Assembly (NCBI GenBank): GCA_964034945.1
Contig: OZ035962.1
Location: forward strand, 85,209,942-85,273,941
Length of the DNA: 64,000 nucleotides
Origin: Chrysopilus asiliformis
Taxonomy: Eukaryota; Arthropoda; Insecta; Diptera; Rhagionidae
Reading direction: 5' to 3'
Under the pieces are notes generated by a model that was given only the letters and a program-made list of their open reading frames with translations, was not told the DNA's origin and searched no databases. The translations under genes and the position numbers were made by a program. Numbering within the stretch: position 1 is the stretch's first letter; each line of letters opens with the position of its first letter. Shown here one piece after another: positions 32,306 to 43,554 of the stretch.

Positions 32306-33025
32306 CATTTTTTGTGGTTTCAGAGTAAATCGCAAAAAACGAAATTGGCGTTTTTAAAAAGCCGTCATTTTAGTTACTTCCGGTTAACGGATTTGCATCA
32401 AAAGTTGATAGGATCGTCCCATCCAGGACCAAACATCCTTGATATATTTCATTGCTCTAACTCCAGTCGCTTTTGATAAATCTTATACATAGACTGACAG
32501 ACTAAAAGACTGACAAACTAAAGGTAGAAATAGACGCTGCGATGGTCGGTACAATCGTCGGGCCGTGTTGAGGTTGCATGCGATAATTGTATAGTGTATC
32601 CGCGCGAAATGACGGTTGGGCCGATATCACACGATCGTACGTCGCTGAGCCAAAACCTGCGGTCGCATGCGGCAGATTGTATCGTTTGTGGTCTGCCATG
32701 CGACCGTCGATACGATATTATTTCACAACTATGCTGTGTTGTTCGAGTGATATTTGCTAGTAAAAACTGATTATTCAATCAAAGTCGCAAGTAAATCGTA
32801 TCGTGTGTGTGCTGTATACAACCGTCGGCCCGATATCGGTCCAACACAAGTCGGTACGACCATCGCAGCATCTATTTCTACCTTAACAGACTGACGGACA
32901 GAAATACATTTTTGTAATAATGTTCCCATGCACTCAGGAGTGCTCGAGAAATGATTTTCAGACAAAAAAATTTCATGAATACTAAACTTTGTTATACTTC
33001 GTATAAGATAGTAAAAAATTCATCA
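32306..33025. repeat. Repeat family C, copy 2 (contains a nested MITE)
   Basis: GTTACTTCCGGTTAACGGAT and GATAGGATCGTCCCATCCAG, then GACTGACAGACT repeats, then the 32522-32883 MITE. Family C resumes with CAGACTGACGGACAG and ends near ACTTCGTATAAGATAG. Confidence 0.8.
32522..32883. mobile_element. 362-bp MITE, PIF/Harbinger-like, nested in family C
   Basis: Ends AGGTAGAAATAGACGCTGCG and CGCAGCATCTATTTCTACCT with TAA on both sides (32519-32521 and 32884-32886). It interrupts the GACA array of family C cleanly, so it is younger than the array. The interior is rich in CGATCG-like and TCGGCCCGATAT motifs. Confidence 0.85.
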
Positions 33026-33109
33026 GTTGTTAAAACATAAAGCAAATAGTAATATTCAATAAACCTTAGAGACTTATCTCAAGTAAGCACCCTAGAATTA
33101 GCATAAAAA

Positions 33110-33160
33110 GCAGGGCTGTGGAGTCGGTAGCTCAACCTTCGAATCCGACTCCACAGCCCC
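33110..33160. repeat. Short palindromic element (GGGCTGTGGAGTCGG / CCGACTCCACAGCCC)
   Basis: A 15-bp perfect inverted repeat around a 17-nt loop. This hairpin is one I recall as widely dispersed in animal genomes. It probably represents both ends of a collapsed MITE. Confidence 0.75.
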
Positions 33161-34019
33161 GATAAAAATCATGTTAAATCATATTCGTTTTGTGCTCTCT
33201 CCCCAATTTCTCCCCGTTCATTATAATTAAACCTTCTAGGGATGTTCAAAACTGCCCGGTTGACCTTAATTAAAGTATTGGTGTATGTAAATCAGCATAA
33301 AACAAACGCCAACATAAAGGGGCTGCCTGTCAAAGTTTAAGGCGGACGGCGGGTGGCTGAGGAAAGACATGGGATATGTTTAGCCCTGATTACAAAACGT
33401 GATAAGGTTTTGTGGAAAATGTAAATATGCTTCAAGCTTTATTGTGCTTTAGCTTCGGCCATTGCTCCCCGAACCAAGCGACCAACCGACTGAACGCACA
33501 GCTCGATTTTCTTTATCAATTACTTTTGTTCATCGAGTCACACTTAATACGCTTTTTAATTGATTTTCCAAAATCCGAATGCTTGTTTTTAGAGAGAATT
33601 AAGAAAAATTCACTTGTAATGTAGAAAACAATGTTGCTTTCTAAGAAACCTATGGAAAATTACAGAATAAAATTTCATTAGCATAGATAGATTAGATTTT
33701 TCCAAATATTTCCAAAGTCATTAAAAGGTTGAAATTAGTTGGAAAATCTAAAAAGCTATTTTTGCAACATATTTTATCTTTTGTTATTTTCAGAAAAAGA
33801 CAATCATTTCATTTCAGAAACCTGGAAAAATTTACCGACTTGCTTAGCATTCAAAAAAAAACCCCTCCGAATACACAATTCTGTTAGCTAGTAAAGCTGG
33901 CCCTGATGAAGGTCAACTAGCTTTTAAACTAACAATAGACTCGTAGTGTGTGTTTTTCAAAAAGGCAAGAAAAGGTCTGACAAGCTCTGAGAAAAACAGC
34001 CCATTTTCGTTTATTTGAA

Positions 34020-34170
34020 AGAGCCAAACTTTTCCTCTCCCACCTAAACTTTCCCTCTGATACCAAAATTTTCCCTCTGCCACCTAAACTTTCCCTCTGC
34101 CACCTAAACTTTCCCTCTGCCACCTAAACCCTTCCTGTGCCACCTAAACTTTCCCTTTGCCAACCAAAGT
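34020..34170. repeat. 20-bp minisatellite CTAAACTTTCCCTCTGCCAC
   Basis: About seven units, the middle ones nearly identical. Inverted partners occur at 35295-35350 with about three units. Confidence 0.85.
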
Positions 34171-34429
34171 TTATCGCTGTGGACCATGCGTATTCCCGGC
34201 AGCAGAAAACTAAAATATCTCATGTGAACATCACATGACTTTCTTATACAAGATCTACGTTCTTGCGCAATTTATAAGCACACCATAACCTGACGAATAA
34301 AATACTTAGCAAATATTCAAAACAAAAAAATATGATTTTAATTTAAAAAAAATCCCGGTAGTCTAAATGTTAAAGAATGTAAAGGTATTTTTACTTACAC
34401 ACAGCCGATGATCAAACCTAGAATTCCCA

Positions 34430-35250
34430 TGTTACAAGTCAGTCTGTCGGTCTGTCGGTCTGTCGGTCTGTCGGTCTGTCGGTCTGTCGGTCTATCGGTC
34501 TGTCGGTCTGTCACTCTATCAGTCTATCAGTCTATCAGTCTGTCAATCTATCAGTCTGTCACTCTGTTTACAAGATTTCTCAAAAACTACTGGAGCTAGA
34601 GTTATGAAATTTTACAGGGAAGTTTGGTATTAGAATGGGACGATGCTATCAACTTTTGGTGAAAAACCAAAATTACGGCTTTTTAGAAATTGCAATTTCG
34701 TTTTTTGTTATTTACTCCGAAACTACACGTTTTCAGTAGTCTTATGTATGACAAAACTTGAAGACAATAAAATTTCCTACGCCTCTGTCTTTTACTAGAA
34801 CTCTGTATCGGCATTGAGATATGCCGCTATTAAAAAAAAGCATTTTTTTGTGATTATCTCGAAAAATAACGGGATTTTATTGGTTCACAATATGAGATGA
34901 ATTAAAGAGAATAATGTTTTCCACAATTTTGTCTTTTACTGTTATCCGTTATCTTTTACCATTATCGAGATATTTTTATTGAAAATTAAAAAAAATTGAA
35001 TTTTGCGAATTGCTTGCAAACTAACGGTTTTTCGAAGAAACATACTATTGAAGGCAGAATTAAAGGTATTACAATTCCCTATATTTTTGCCTTGTACTGT
35101 AAATCGATATATTTTACAGTTATCGAGATATTTAATATTTCGTAAAATAAAAATTCATAATTTTATATAAATTAATACTAAATATTTTATTCGTCGGGTT
35201 ATAGTGTAAATCGTGCAGAAAGTCATGTGCTGTTCAAATATTTTAGTTTC
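34430..35250 (+). repeat. Repeat family C, copy 3
   Basis: GTCTGTCGGTCTGTCGGTC array (34438-34570), then CTCAAAAACTACTGGAGCTA, GGGACGATGCTATCAACTTT, TTTACTCCGAAACTACACG, repeated ATCGAGATATTT motifs, and the end GTCGGGTTATAGTGTAAATC / AAAGTCATGTGCTGTTC. The left end of normal family C is replaced by an inverted copy of the right end. Confidence 0.8.
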
Positions 35251-35391
35251 CTGGTGTGTAGATTATGCATGATCCACAAGGACAAACTTTGATTGGGAGA
35301 GAGAAAATTTATCTGGCAGAGAGAAAATTTGTCTGGCAGAGAAAAAATTTAGCTCTCGTAAATGAATGAAAATCTGCTCCTTTTCTCAGTG

Positions 35392-37185
35392 TATAAACCG
35401 TAGCTTGAAAATTGAGATTTTCTCTGGTTACCAAATATGTCTTGAAATTTTCTTCCTATGGTAACCAAATATTGAAATTTTCTTTCACTGAATATTTGTT
35501 TATCGATGTCGGTACAATCAATCAGAACCATTTAATCAGAACCGATGTTATCTCAAAGAAATCATTTTTTCCCGATCAAAAAAGACTCGACAATTTCAAA
35601 AGAATTTCGGGTGGTAAAATTTTTCACAGCCAAAATTTTAATTTTCGGATACATACAACTTTCATTCAGTTTGCTGTTGCCATGATTTACGGAAATGCCA
35701 GTTTACGGTCATTGAACGGGCAAATTTTGTCAGGGACAGGGGGATTGGAATATTTCCGAAACCATAACACACAGAAACACAGAACTTACACTTTTTTTTC
35801 GTCTTTAGTCCATCTATACATAAAATTTGTCCGTCTGATGGTAGACTTGAACTGCTGCTAATGGTACCTAACTATAAGCTATATGGATGGATATCCTCCT
35901 AATAAGGCTGATATCAACCTACATAGCTATAGCTACACGTAAAACTCATATCACGTAAGACGAAATAAATTTGTTTGGGCAGGTAAGAGTCCGAAATGGT
36001 CACACAAACCTCTCTTGCTCCTCATACGCCGAAGTAAATATCAAAAGCTAAAGAAGAAAAAAAAGTCAGTCAGTCATCTGAGGTAGCAATCCAAGTAAGA
36101 AACACACTGTCGACGTGATTGTAGTAACAAGAATGTCTGTCGCCTACAGAGCAGCGAAGGAGACTCACCTCAGCTCACTAAGATCCGATGACGTGAATAC
36201 ACACAGGTAGACGAAGAAATAATGGCGATGCTTAACTTCTTTGCAGTCACCAGCGTTAAATCGAGTTACAGACCAACGTTAGAGGTTGAAGTTTGCTTCA
36301 AAGAATTCAGCAACTTTGAAGATTTTGGGGAGTCGCGGGAAGAAACTGAACTCCCCTCCCAGTGGGTTCATTGCGACCATCATTCCCCAGTCAAGTTTTT
36401 ACCTTTATGCCCCACAAATCAAAGTCGAGTCACCTCAAAGTGTTGGATGTATCTATCCGAGGTCGCCGAAAAACCGTTTCTTCTAGACATCATTGGGACG
36501 ACCAATTCGTGCGAGTATCGGAATTGAAATCGGATTTAAAAACGGAATTGGACTCAAAGTGGTGAGGGCGGGAGAGTTTGGAGTTCGCCCAACTCGATTC
36601 CGTTTGGTTCGATTCCAATTGGAACTTAAATTGGCGTCTTCACTACACTATGCTGCTACAATTGATGGTGGTTTTTTTTTTCAACACTTCGTTATGCTTT
36701 TCTTATGCTGTTTGTTCTTTTTTTCTTAAACATTGAATTTTGTTTCGATCTTTCGGCTTTGTACACTGAGAGAAAATGTTATCGAAAGCGTAACAATTTC
36801 TGTGACAAAACGGTAAAACATCTTAAGTCGATTTTTAGGTGAAGCCAAATTGATCTTGTTGTAATACAAATATGGAGGATCTTTCACACCTTCAGTTTAA
36901 TAATAGGCATGTTTTTTCAATCTTCTGGAGTTATGCATAGTACAGAAGATTTAAAAAAAACTATTCAGCGGAAAAGAGGGATTTTTTTTAAATTCATCGT
37001 AGCCAATTTCACTCTCTCAAATTGCAATATTTTTATTAAACAGACAATTTTTAACGCCGCACTATTTATACTGCTTTAAATTATTAGCTACAGAAAGTTT
37101 AAGCCAACATTTCGGCTCAATCAGTCGAACAGTTGCCAGGTTAGAGTTTTTTGAAAACTAATGAAATGACGTTCCCTTTTTGAGG
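35392..37185. other. Unique-looking non-coding stretch
   Basis: No gene recognised. 36080-36660 is GC-richer with overlapping short frames of no known family. TACACTGAGAGAAAA at 36761 is the same motif as at 29070, possibly one end of a MITE whose other end I cannot find. Confidence 0.4.
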
Positions 37186-37189
37186 AAAA

Positions 37190-38115
37190 CTGAAGAAAAA
37201 TTTTTGAGAAAAGGGGAAAAAAAGTATTTTATTTGTATGGGAGAGGGGGAGAAGTGGTCCGATTGGATTTTGATGTATGGATGAGTTATGTAAAATCCTA
37301 TTCTAAACATATTTTACCTTTAAAAATTTTTCAATATGACTAACCGTTTTTGAAAACTGTTTCGTTTGTATGGGGGAGGAGGAAGGAATGGCCTAATTTT
37401 GTTCCAGAACTTAGCCTCAAGTTTCTAGTTCAATCTTTTCGAAAGTTATGGTGTTCGAAGGGCATCTTCTCGAAAGTCACGGAGAGACAGACAAACGGAC
37501 GGACAGACAGACGGACAGACAGACGGGCAGACAGACGGACAGACAGACGGACAGACAGACTGACAAACGGACGGACAAACGGCCGGACAGACGGACGGAC
37601 AGACGGACGGACGGACAGATGGACGGACAGACGGACGGACAAACGACCGGACAAACGGACGGACAAACGGACGGACAAACGGCCGGACAAACGGATGGAC
37701 TGTCCGGACGGACAAAAGGACAGACAGATGGACAGACAGACGGACAGACAGACGGAGAGACAGACGGACAGACAGACGGACAGACAGACGGACAGGCAGA
37801 CGGAGAGACAGACGGACAGACAGACGGACATACAGACGGACAGACAGACGGACAGACAGACGGACATACAGACGGAAAGACAGACGGACAGACAGACGGA
37901 CAGACAGACGGACAGACAGACGGACAGACAGACGGACAGACAGACGGACAGACAGACGGACAGACAGACGGACAGACAGACGGAAAAACAGACGGACAGA
38001 CAGACGGAAAGACAGACGGACGGACATGCGGAAATCGGAAATCAAAAAACACCCTGGTGTAGTTCATTTTTGTGTCCGACGATTGGTTCAATGCGTTGCA
38101 AACGGTATATTAACA
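37190..38115 (+). repeat. Repeat family A, copy 4, with a 540-bp tetranucleotide array
   Basis: Left part GTATGGGAGAGGGGGAGAAG and GGTCCGATTGGATTTTGATG, then ACCGTTTTTGAAAACTGTTT, then the array, then CACCCTGGTGTAGTTCATTT and CGACGATTGGTTCAATGCG, and finally AACGGTATATTAACAG. It shows the intact site where the LINE inserted in the other copy. Confidence 0.82.
37486..38026. repeat. (GACAGACAGACG)n / (GACGGACAAACG)n microsatellite
   Basis: About 540 bp of GACA/GACG tetranucleotides. The left half is heterogeneous (GGACAAACGGCCGGACAAAC) and the right half is a cleaner 12-bp higher-order unit GACAGACAGACG. Four overlapping frames of about 200 codons across it are artefacts of the repeat. Confidence 0.97.
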
Positions 38116-39437
38116 GCCTTATTCTTGCTACGGTCACTAGTCACAACTCGGTCACAAGAGCCTCAAATTCTATGAACTTGTGACTTGTTACTTAAGTATC
38201 ACAACGCCAGAATACGGCTGTAAATCGAACATAAAAATATTATTGGCACCACAACCATATTAATTGTAGGAAAAGCTACAATTTTCTAAGCTATATTTTA
38301 CAAAAGGAAGTCTTACAAAAACTTTTCCTCTGAGTGTACTAATAAACATTTACAATTTCTTTTATGTATCCACTTCCAATTTTTTTCGGGTGGGGGTTCG
38401 CGCGCACTTAGCGATATTTCCCATTTTTTCTATCATGGCTAGACTAGACTTTTATTGAAGCTTTAACTCATATTGACGTTGCTTGGCCCGTTCTTTGTTT
38501 TGATTTGGTTCATGACGTTTCCATAACTTTTCCACAAACACTTACTTTGTTTGTTACGTGTATGTAACTAAAGACTGTTAGCCAACTAAACTGACAAAAT
38601 TGCTATGTATGCACATTTCGATATTACAATTGGCAAGTTTTATGTCGTTTTATGTCTAGAGAGCGAGAGAGAGAGGGATATGTGAAGAGAGAGTGAGCGA
38701 GACTTGCAAAGTTAGGAAAACAAAGTATTAATTTGCATTTTAGTAGTGTTCATTTGGCTGTGTGGAAATTCTCTAAATGATATGAAAATTTACAGAACCC
38801 CGAACTCCACCTAAACACCAATGTGAACTCACTGAGAGTTGAAGTGAAATAACTTTTGTAATTAAGCTGAAAAGTGATTTTTTTGTTGTCGTTTTGCGTT
38901 CTGTTGTTTTTGATTTTCATTAAATAATAATTTTCCTTGGTATAATTCAGCGTTTGGTGAGCGTATTTGTGACGTTATGGAATTATGTATTTTGAAAACA
39001 AACATAATTCATGTTTTATAACGCGTTGTATTACACTATATGTGGAGATTTCATATAAAACTCGGACATCCTTATATAGGGGGATCCCCTATTTAATATA
39101 TCAAGCGGCTTAGCTTTTGTGCAATTTTGTATCATGGAAGATTGCCAGAGGATATTCAAGGACATACACATCAATGTCCATAATCAGACAAGTGCATTCC
39201 TTTGTGGGCTCCATATACGATAAAGAAAAACAATTTCACATGCTTTAAAATTTATATAAAATTTAAATTCGCTTCGAGCTACTATTAAAACAATTTCAAT
39301 ACTGCAACTGCAACACAGTTTAATAGAAAAAAAAACAATTTCAAATCATTTCAACACGGTTTTCCAACCGGTATGTCACCAAACATTTTCAGTAAAAGTT
39401 CCGATGTGTTCTTCCAATTTTTTCTTTAAAAAATCAA
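38116..39437. other. Non-coding stretch with GAGA tract
   Basis: No gene. At 38655-38705 there is a GAGAGAGAGAGG-type tract, a simple repeat that in flies can also bind GAGA factor. Whether it does so here cannot be seen. Confidence 0.45.
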
Positions 39438-39439
39438 TA

Positions 39440-39567
39440 GGGGTATTCACACTTGCTATTAAAATAGGGTATTCACACTTGCTATTAAGGTGAAAACCTT
39501 CAGTAATTATTATGATTTTGTATCATAATACGATAGCAGCTATTTTAATAGCAAGTGTGAATACCCC
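39440..39567. mobile_element. 128-bp MITE at a TA site
   Basis: Ends GGGGTATTCACACTTGCTAT and ATAGCAAGTGTGAATACCCC are perfect inverted repeats flanked by TA. The left end is partly duplicated in tandem (GGGTATTCACACTTGCTATT occurs twice). A decayed relative of one end lies at about 39950-39983. Confidence 0.85.
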
Positions 39568-40321
39568 TATTGTTTTAGTAAAATTGAAAATACACACAAT
39601 TTCTCTCACAGTGTTTCACTTTTTCCTTTTCTTATTTTCGGAAACTACTCCAATCACTGAGAAACATCACTAAATATCTAAAAACACTAAGCACAAGAGA
39701 TTTTAATTACTAAAACACTATTTTTATGCAATTTTCGTACAAACAAACAATTACCTAAGCTTGTCAAAAATAAGCAGATTGCTAAGCTCACTCGGTTCTT
39801 TTTTGCTTATTTCAAATATTTACCCAAATTTAATATTTTATACCAAGCGATTAATACCACAATAAATTGTGGTAAAGTAGCTAAAAATACGACCATGAAT
39901 TTTGTTGTTGTTTACAAAACTTTAACAAATTATAACATTTTACGACAATAATAGCTATTTTAATAGCTTTTATGAATACCCTTAATTTTTCATGAAATTA
40001 GATAAGTAACCCAATTACCATTTACGACTCAGGACACTGATCGCAAAATAGCGGTTGCAAATCAGTTTATGTGACGGTTGCTTAATGACCAGTTCCATTA
40101 AAAAAATCCGTTTGCGAATTGATTGCCTCGTAGCCGATCAGAACAACTCCCCCTTCCCACCCTCCCCGCCACTCTTCTCCGCACCACGTTGCAAATCTGT
40201 TCATTAGTGACCAGTTACAAAATACTCGTTAATTTGTGACCGATTACACAAATTCACTTGTTACGAATTCGTAATTTTGTAACCGGTCGCAGAAAAGTCG
40301 TTACAAATCCGTTACATTGTA

Positions 40322-40723
40322 CATGGAGAGAAATTCAAATAGGAATATACAAGACAGTGGACTCTTCTGCAATGATTCTCACAAAAGTGGGAATTATTCG
40401 TACACTCAGAAAAATGGAGGCTAACTCGACGACCTACATACGGCGTAATTGGCCTCGGGCAGGCGCGCGTTCGCCTGCATGTGGGCAAGTAAAACTGAGT
40501 TGACCTGTAGTCGGAGAAATTCTGAAATTAAGCCACCAGCAGGTGAAGTAGGGCATTGGGAGCTGCACGAGTTGACCTTAGATAGGTTAACTCTGACCGC
40601 TAGCTGGCTTAAAGACACCTCTGTAAGGTCAGAGTTAACCTGACAAAAAGTTGACCTGGACATTTTTCTGAGTGTATATTCCTATTTTTTGTAGGAATCT
40701 GTCCTATTATTTCTCTCCGTGTA
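40322..40723. mobile_element. Outer MITE with GGAGAGAAAT ends, containing a second MITE
   Basis: ACATGGAGAGAAATTC and AAATAGGAATATAC on the left match TATTCCTATTTTTTG and ATTTCTCTCCGTG on the right in inverted orientation. The inner element at 40402-40675 lies between them. The boundary sequence GTTACATTGTA / GTAACCGATCAC suggests that it is inserted in the degenerate repeat around it. Confidence 0.6.
40402..40675. mobile_element. 274-bp MITE with ACACTCAGAAAAATG ends, nested
   Basis: ACACTCAGAAAAATG and CATTTTTCTGAGTGT are perfect 15-bp inverted repeats. The interior holds AGTTAACCTGACA and GAGTTGACCTTAGATAGGTT-type motifs. No target duplication is evident. Confidence 0.75.
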
Positions 40724-41120
40724 ACCGATCACAAAAATCCGTTGCAAATCGGTTACTTTGTGACCAACCGGAATATTGTTGTTGTTTTTCGTTGTTTCTA
40801 TTGTGATAGTTTATAATTCACTTACCAACAGTGCTATCAAAGTGCTATCAAAGTACAAAAAGTCAAGTTTAGACCAAAAACTCAACTTAAAGTGTTTTCT
40901 GATGTACACTTGTGATACCTGTCACACTGGATCTGTCAAATCCCTGCCCTCTTTCCTCCCCCTTTACATTTCGTTTCTTCGGAGACGGTTGAGCAACAGT
41001 TATTTTGTGACGACAGTCACAAAAAAACCGGGCAAAAACGGTTGCAAAAATGTTGCAGCAATTATTTTGTAACGCCATATATTGTGCAACCCAAATTCTG
41101 CAACCGTTGCATAACTGTTA

Positions 41121-41246
41121 GTTGGTCGTTTGCACCAAAAAAATTTAGCAACTTAAAGCCTTTTTAAATTGTTTAAGTTGCCAAAATTATATGGTAGTAG
41201 GCCAAGCACAATTTAATCTTTTAAGAAAAGTTGACGCAAACGGGCC
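41121..41246. mobile_element. ~126-bp MITE, GTTTGCACC/GACGCAAACGGGCC ends, copy 1
   Basis: GGTCGTTTGCACCAA and TTGACGCAAACGGGCC are imperfect inverted repeats, with AAGTTGC motifs inside. It is the same family as 60838-60964. TTA precedes it and TAA follows, so the duplication is less clean here. Confidence 0.65.
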
Positions 41247-41249
41247 TAA

Positions 41250-42970
41250 AAAATTAAAAAAAAAACTTTTAAATCGCACTGCAGGAAGTAAATCGCAGTC
41301 AATTTAAATTTTTTTTTTCAACAAACACCGAAACACTCACTTTCAACCTCGAATTTTTCGTCTACGGGGTTTTGTTTCCTCGAGATTTTTAACTAGCGTC
41401 GTTCTATTTTTTACGGAATTGCCTGCGGCGCACTTTTCAACAAAATTTTTGAAATGAATTTGTAATCTATCGACTACAGTCTGATAAAGAGGACCCCAAT
41501 CTTTTTATAACTCTAAATTTTGATTCACGAGGTTCACGAGAGAAAAAAGATTGGGAACCGCACTAATCTAGAAAAGTAGAAAAAATACGAAGATTTTTTT
41601 GTTGATTCGCATAAAAGGTTGGAAAAAATTGCGAAACTTTGTAAAATTTATAAAAATTAATATAAAAAGTATTGTTGTCCTTTCAGCTGAAGAAAACCAA
41701 AAACAAAATTTAAAGATTTAACAACGAAAACCCATAAAAAAGCTCTTGAATCCCTTCAATATACCTAAAACTTTGATATTATAATAACTTTTCTTACAAA
41801 TATCGGCTTTAGGGAAAACATTCAAAATGCTGGCAGCCTATATCGCATCACATTTCATCTCCCACTCATAAAAGTTTAATATTTTCGTCATAAGTAGATA
41901 TTCCGAGGCGCCACATGTTTCTAATGTTTTGCATTAAATTTATTCAATATGTACGTGACCCGAGCGTTAAAACGAGTTCAACACCGAACAAAATAACAAA
42001 AAAAAAATATTATAATAAAAAAAAACAGTCCAGATTTTGTTTAAAAGCGAGAATATAATTTCAAGTCGGTTTGTCCATTATTCTATAAGTATGTTTTTTT
42101 GTCAAGTAATCAGTAACGTATTTTAGTCAATGTCATCCGAAAACCCCATAAGATTTCATGTGGTTTTTAAGAAAAATTTTTTTGTTTCTTTCATTTTACT
42201 TTCTTACACCACGTCTTGATTAACAATTTTTCATCCGAAGAAATATCTCACCGCAATGAGATTTTTTTGACATCTGGGCTGAAAATCTCTTGAAATTTTA
42301 TTTCTCAAATTGGCAATGAAAAAAACACCCAGTCGCCGCTCTCGCAAATAATGCAATACGTGAAATTGAAAAGGCTGAAACAGAAGAACAGACGAAAAGA
42401 AAAACCCCTTAATGTTATATATTCTCTTCCAAAGCTTTTTGTATCGTATTTTGTAAAAATTAGTTATTTTTGCAATTACTTGTCGGGAGAAATTGGATTC
42501 CGCCATCTTGAATTGTGAAATTCCAAGAAATTTTGCAATTGCAAGATTTCAAGAAATTTCTCTCTGGGATTTTTCCCCTCCGTCAACTCGAGCTCTGATT
42601 GGTCAATCAAAAATCTCTGCGATGAAAAATCCCAGGTCAAGACGCGGTGTTATACGCAGTATGAAATTGTTGTGCATCAGTAAAATTGGGGGGTTTTCAG
42701 AATTATTGTTGACAAATAGACGTATTTTTGCAAAGAAATCCGGAATTATTATCCGCTCGTCAATTTATTTTATCACATAAAAACTCGCGACGCTATATTT
42801 CGCTGTATCCCCCCCCCCCCCACCGCTTCATGAAAATCCTGCAACGATAGAGCGGCATATTACGATTGTCGGGTCGATACAGTGATTAGCTGTGGAACTT
42901 GAATGTCACTTTCACTTTAAAGAGGCGTGGAATCGGAACAGAGTCGACACGGTTGCCACTAGAGTTGGCG
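41250..42970. other. Non-coding stretch
   Basis: No gene recognised. There is a run of 12 C at about 42810. The short open frames do not resemble any family. Confidence 0.45.
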
Positions 42971-42974
42971 ACTT

Positions 42975-43445
42975 TTTAAAAATCGCAATTTGGTTTTTCG
43001 CGATTTACTCCGAAACTACGCATTTTGCAGTGTCCAACAACAATAAATATTTCTACATCTTTGTCTTTTAGTAAAACTCCGTATCACAAGCCATTATAGA
43101 TATTTACCGTTATTTAAAAAAAAAATAGTTTTTTGCAATAATTTCGAAAAATACCGGGTTTTTGGTGGTTTAATAAATTGAAAAGAAGAATGCTTGTCAT
43201 AATTTTGTCCGCTATGGAGATATTTAATGGCAGAAAAAAAGTTAATGGCAGAATTAAAGGTATTAAAATTCTCTACTTTTTTGCCTTTTACTGCAAATCA
43301 ATAGCTTTTACCGTTATCGAGATACTTCATATTTCGTAAAAAAAATTCATATTTTTATGTAAACGAATATTTTATTTGTCGGGTAAATTATGCAGAAACG
43401 TAGATTTTGTATAAGAAAGTCATGTGTTGCTCACAACTGATATTT
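42975..43445 (+). repeat. Repeat family C, copy 4, right half only
   Basis: TTTACTCCGAAACTACGCAT, GTCTTTTAGTAAAACTCCGT, TACCGTTATCGAGATACTTC-type motifs and the end TTTTGTATAAGAAAGTCATG. The tetranucleotide array and the left half are missing. Confidence 0.75.
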
Positions 43446-43499
43446 TTATTATTATTAATAAATCAGATTTTGTGGTTTTATTGCCTTTATCTAGACGTT

Positions 43500-43551
43500 A
43501 AATTTCCGTTTCCTACGACTTGAATGGTTTAGTAGTAGGAAACGGAAATTT
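43500..43551. repeat. Perfect 17-bp stem hairpin
   Basis: AAATTTCCGTTTCCTAC and GTAGGAAACGGAAATTT flank an 18-nt loop. It is too short for a typical insect pre-miRNA and has no visible element around it. It may be a tiny MITE. Confidence 0.7.
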
Positions 43552-43554
43552 ACA

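Larger units (their letters stand above)
33985..35391. mobile_element. 1.4-kb foldback with 20-bp minisatellite arms around a family C core
   Basis: The outer ends CTCTGAGAAAAACAG and TCCTTTTCTCAGTG are inverted. Inside them, TTCCCTCTGCCACCTAAACT repeats (34020-34170) face inverted AGAGAAAATTTGTCTGGCAG repeats (35295-35350). Next, AAAGTTTATCGCTGTGGACC and AAACTAAAATATC on the left match TCCACAAGGACAAACTTTG and ATATTTTAGTTTCC on the right. The middle (34430-35250) is family C. Long arms made of short direct repeats recall Drosophila FB elements, but I see no target duplication. Confidence 0.65.
40000..41110. repeat. Degenerate repeat region with GTTACAAAATCGGTCAC-like motifs
   Basis: Variants of GTTGCAAATCCGTTACATTG and GTGACCGATTACA occur repeatedly on both sides of the nested MITEs at 40322-40723. 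I read it as a diverged tandem or foldback sequence split by those insertions. No gene is seen. Confidence 0.55.

Noticed and set aside
37486..38026. CRISPR-like array
   Set aside because: There are no unique spacers. It is a continuous tetranucleotide repeat, and the DNA is eukaryotic.
42805..42825. Poly-C run as a functional element
   Set aside because: A plain homopolymer in unremarkable surroundings; no structure or motif around it.
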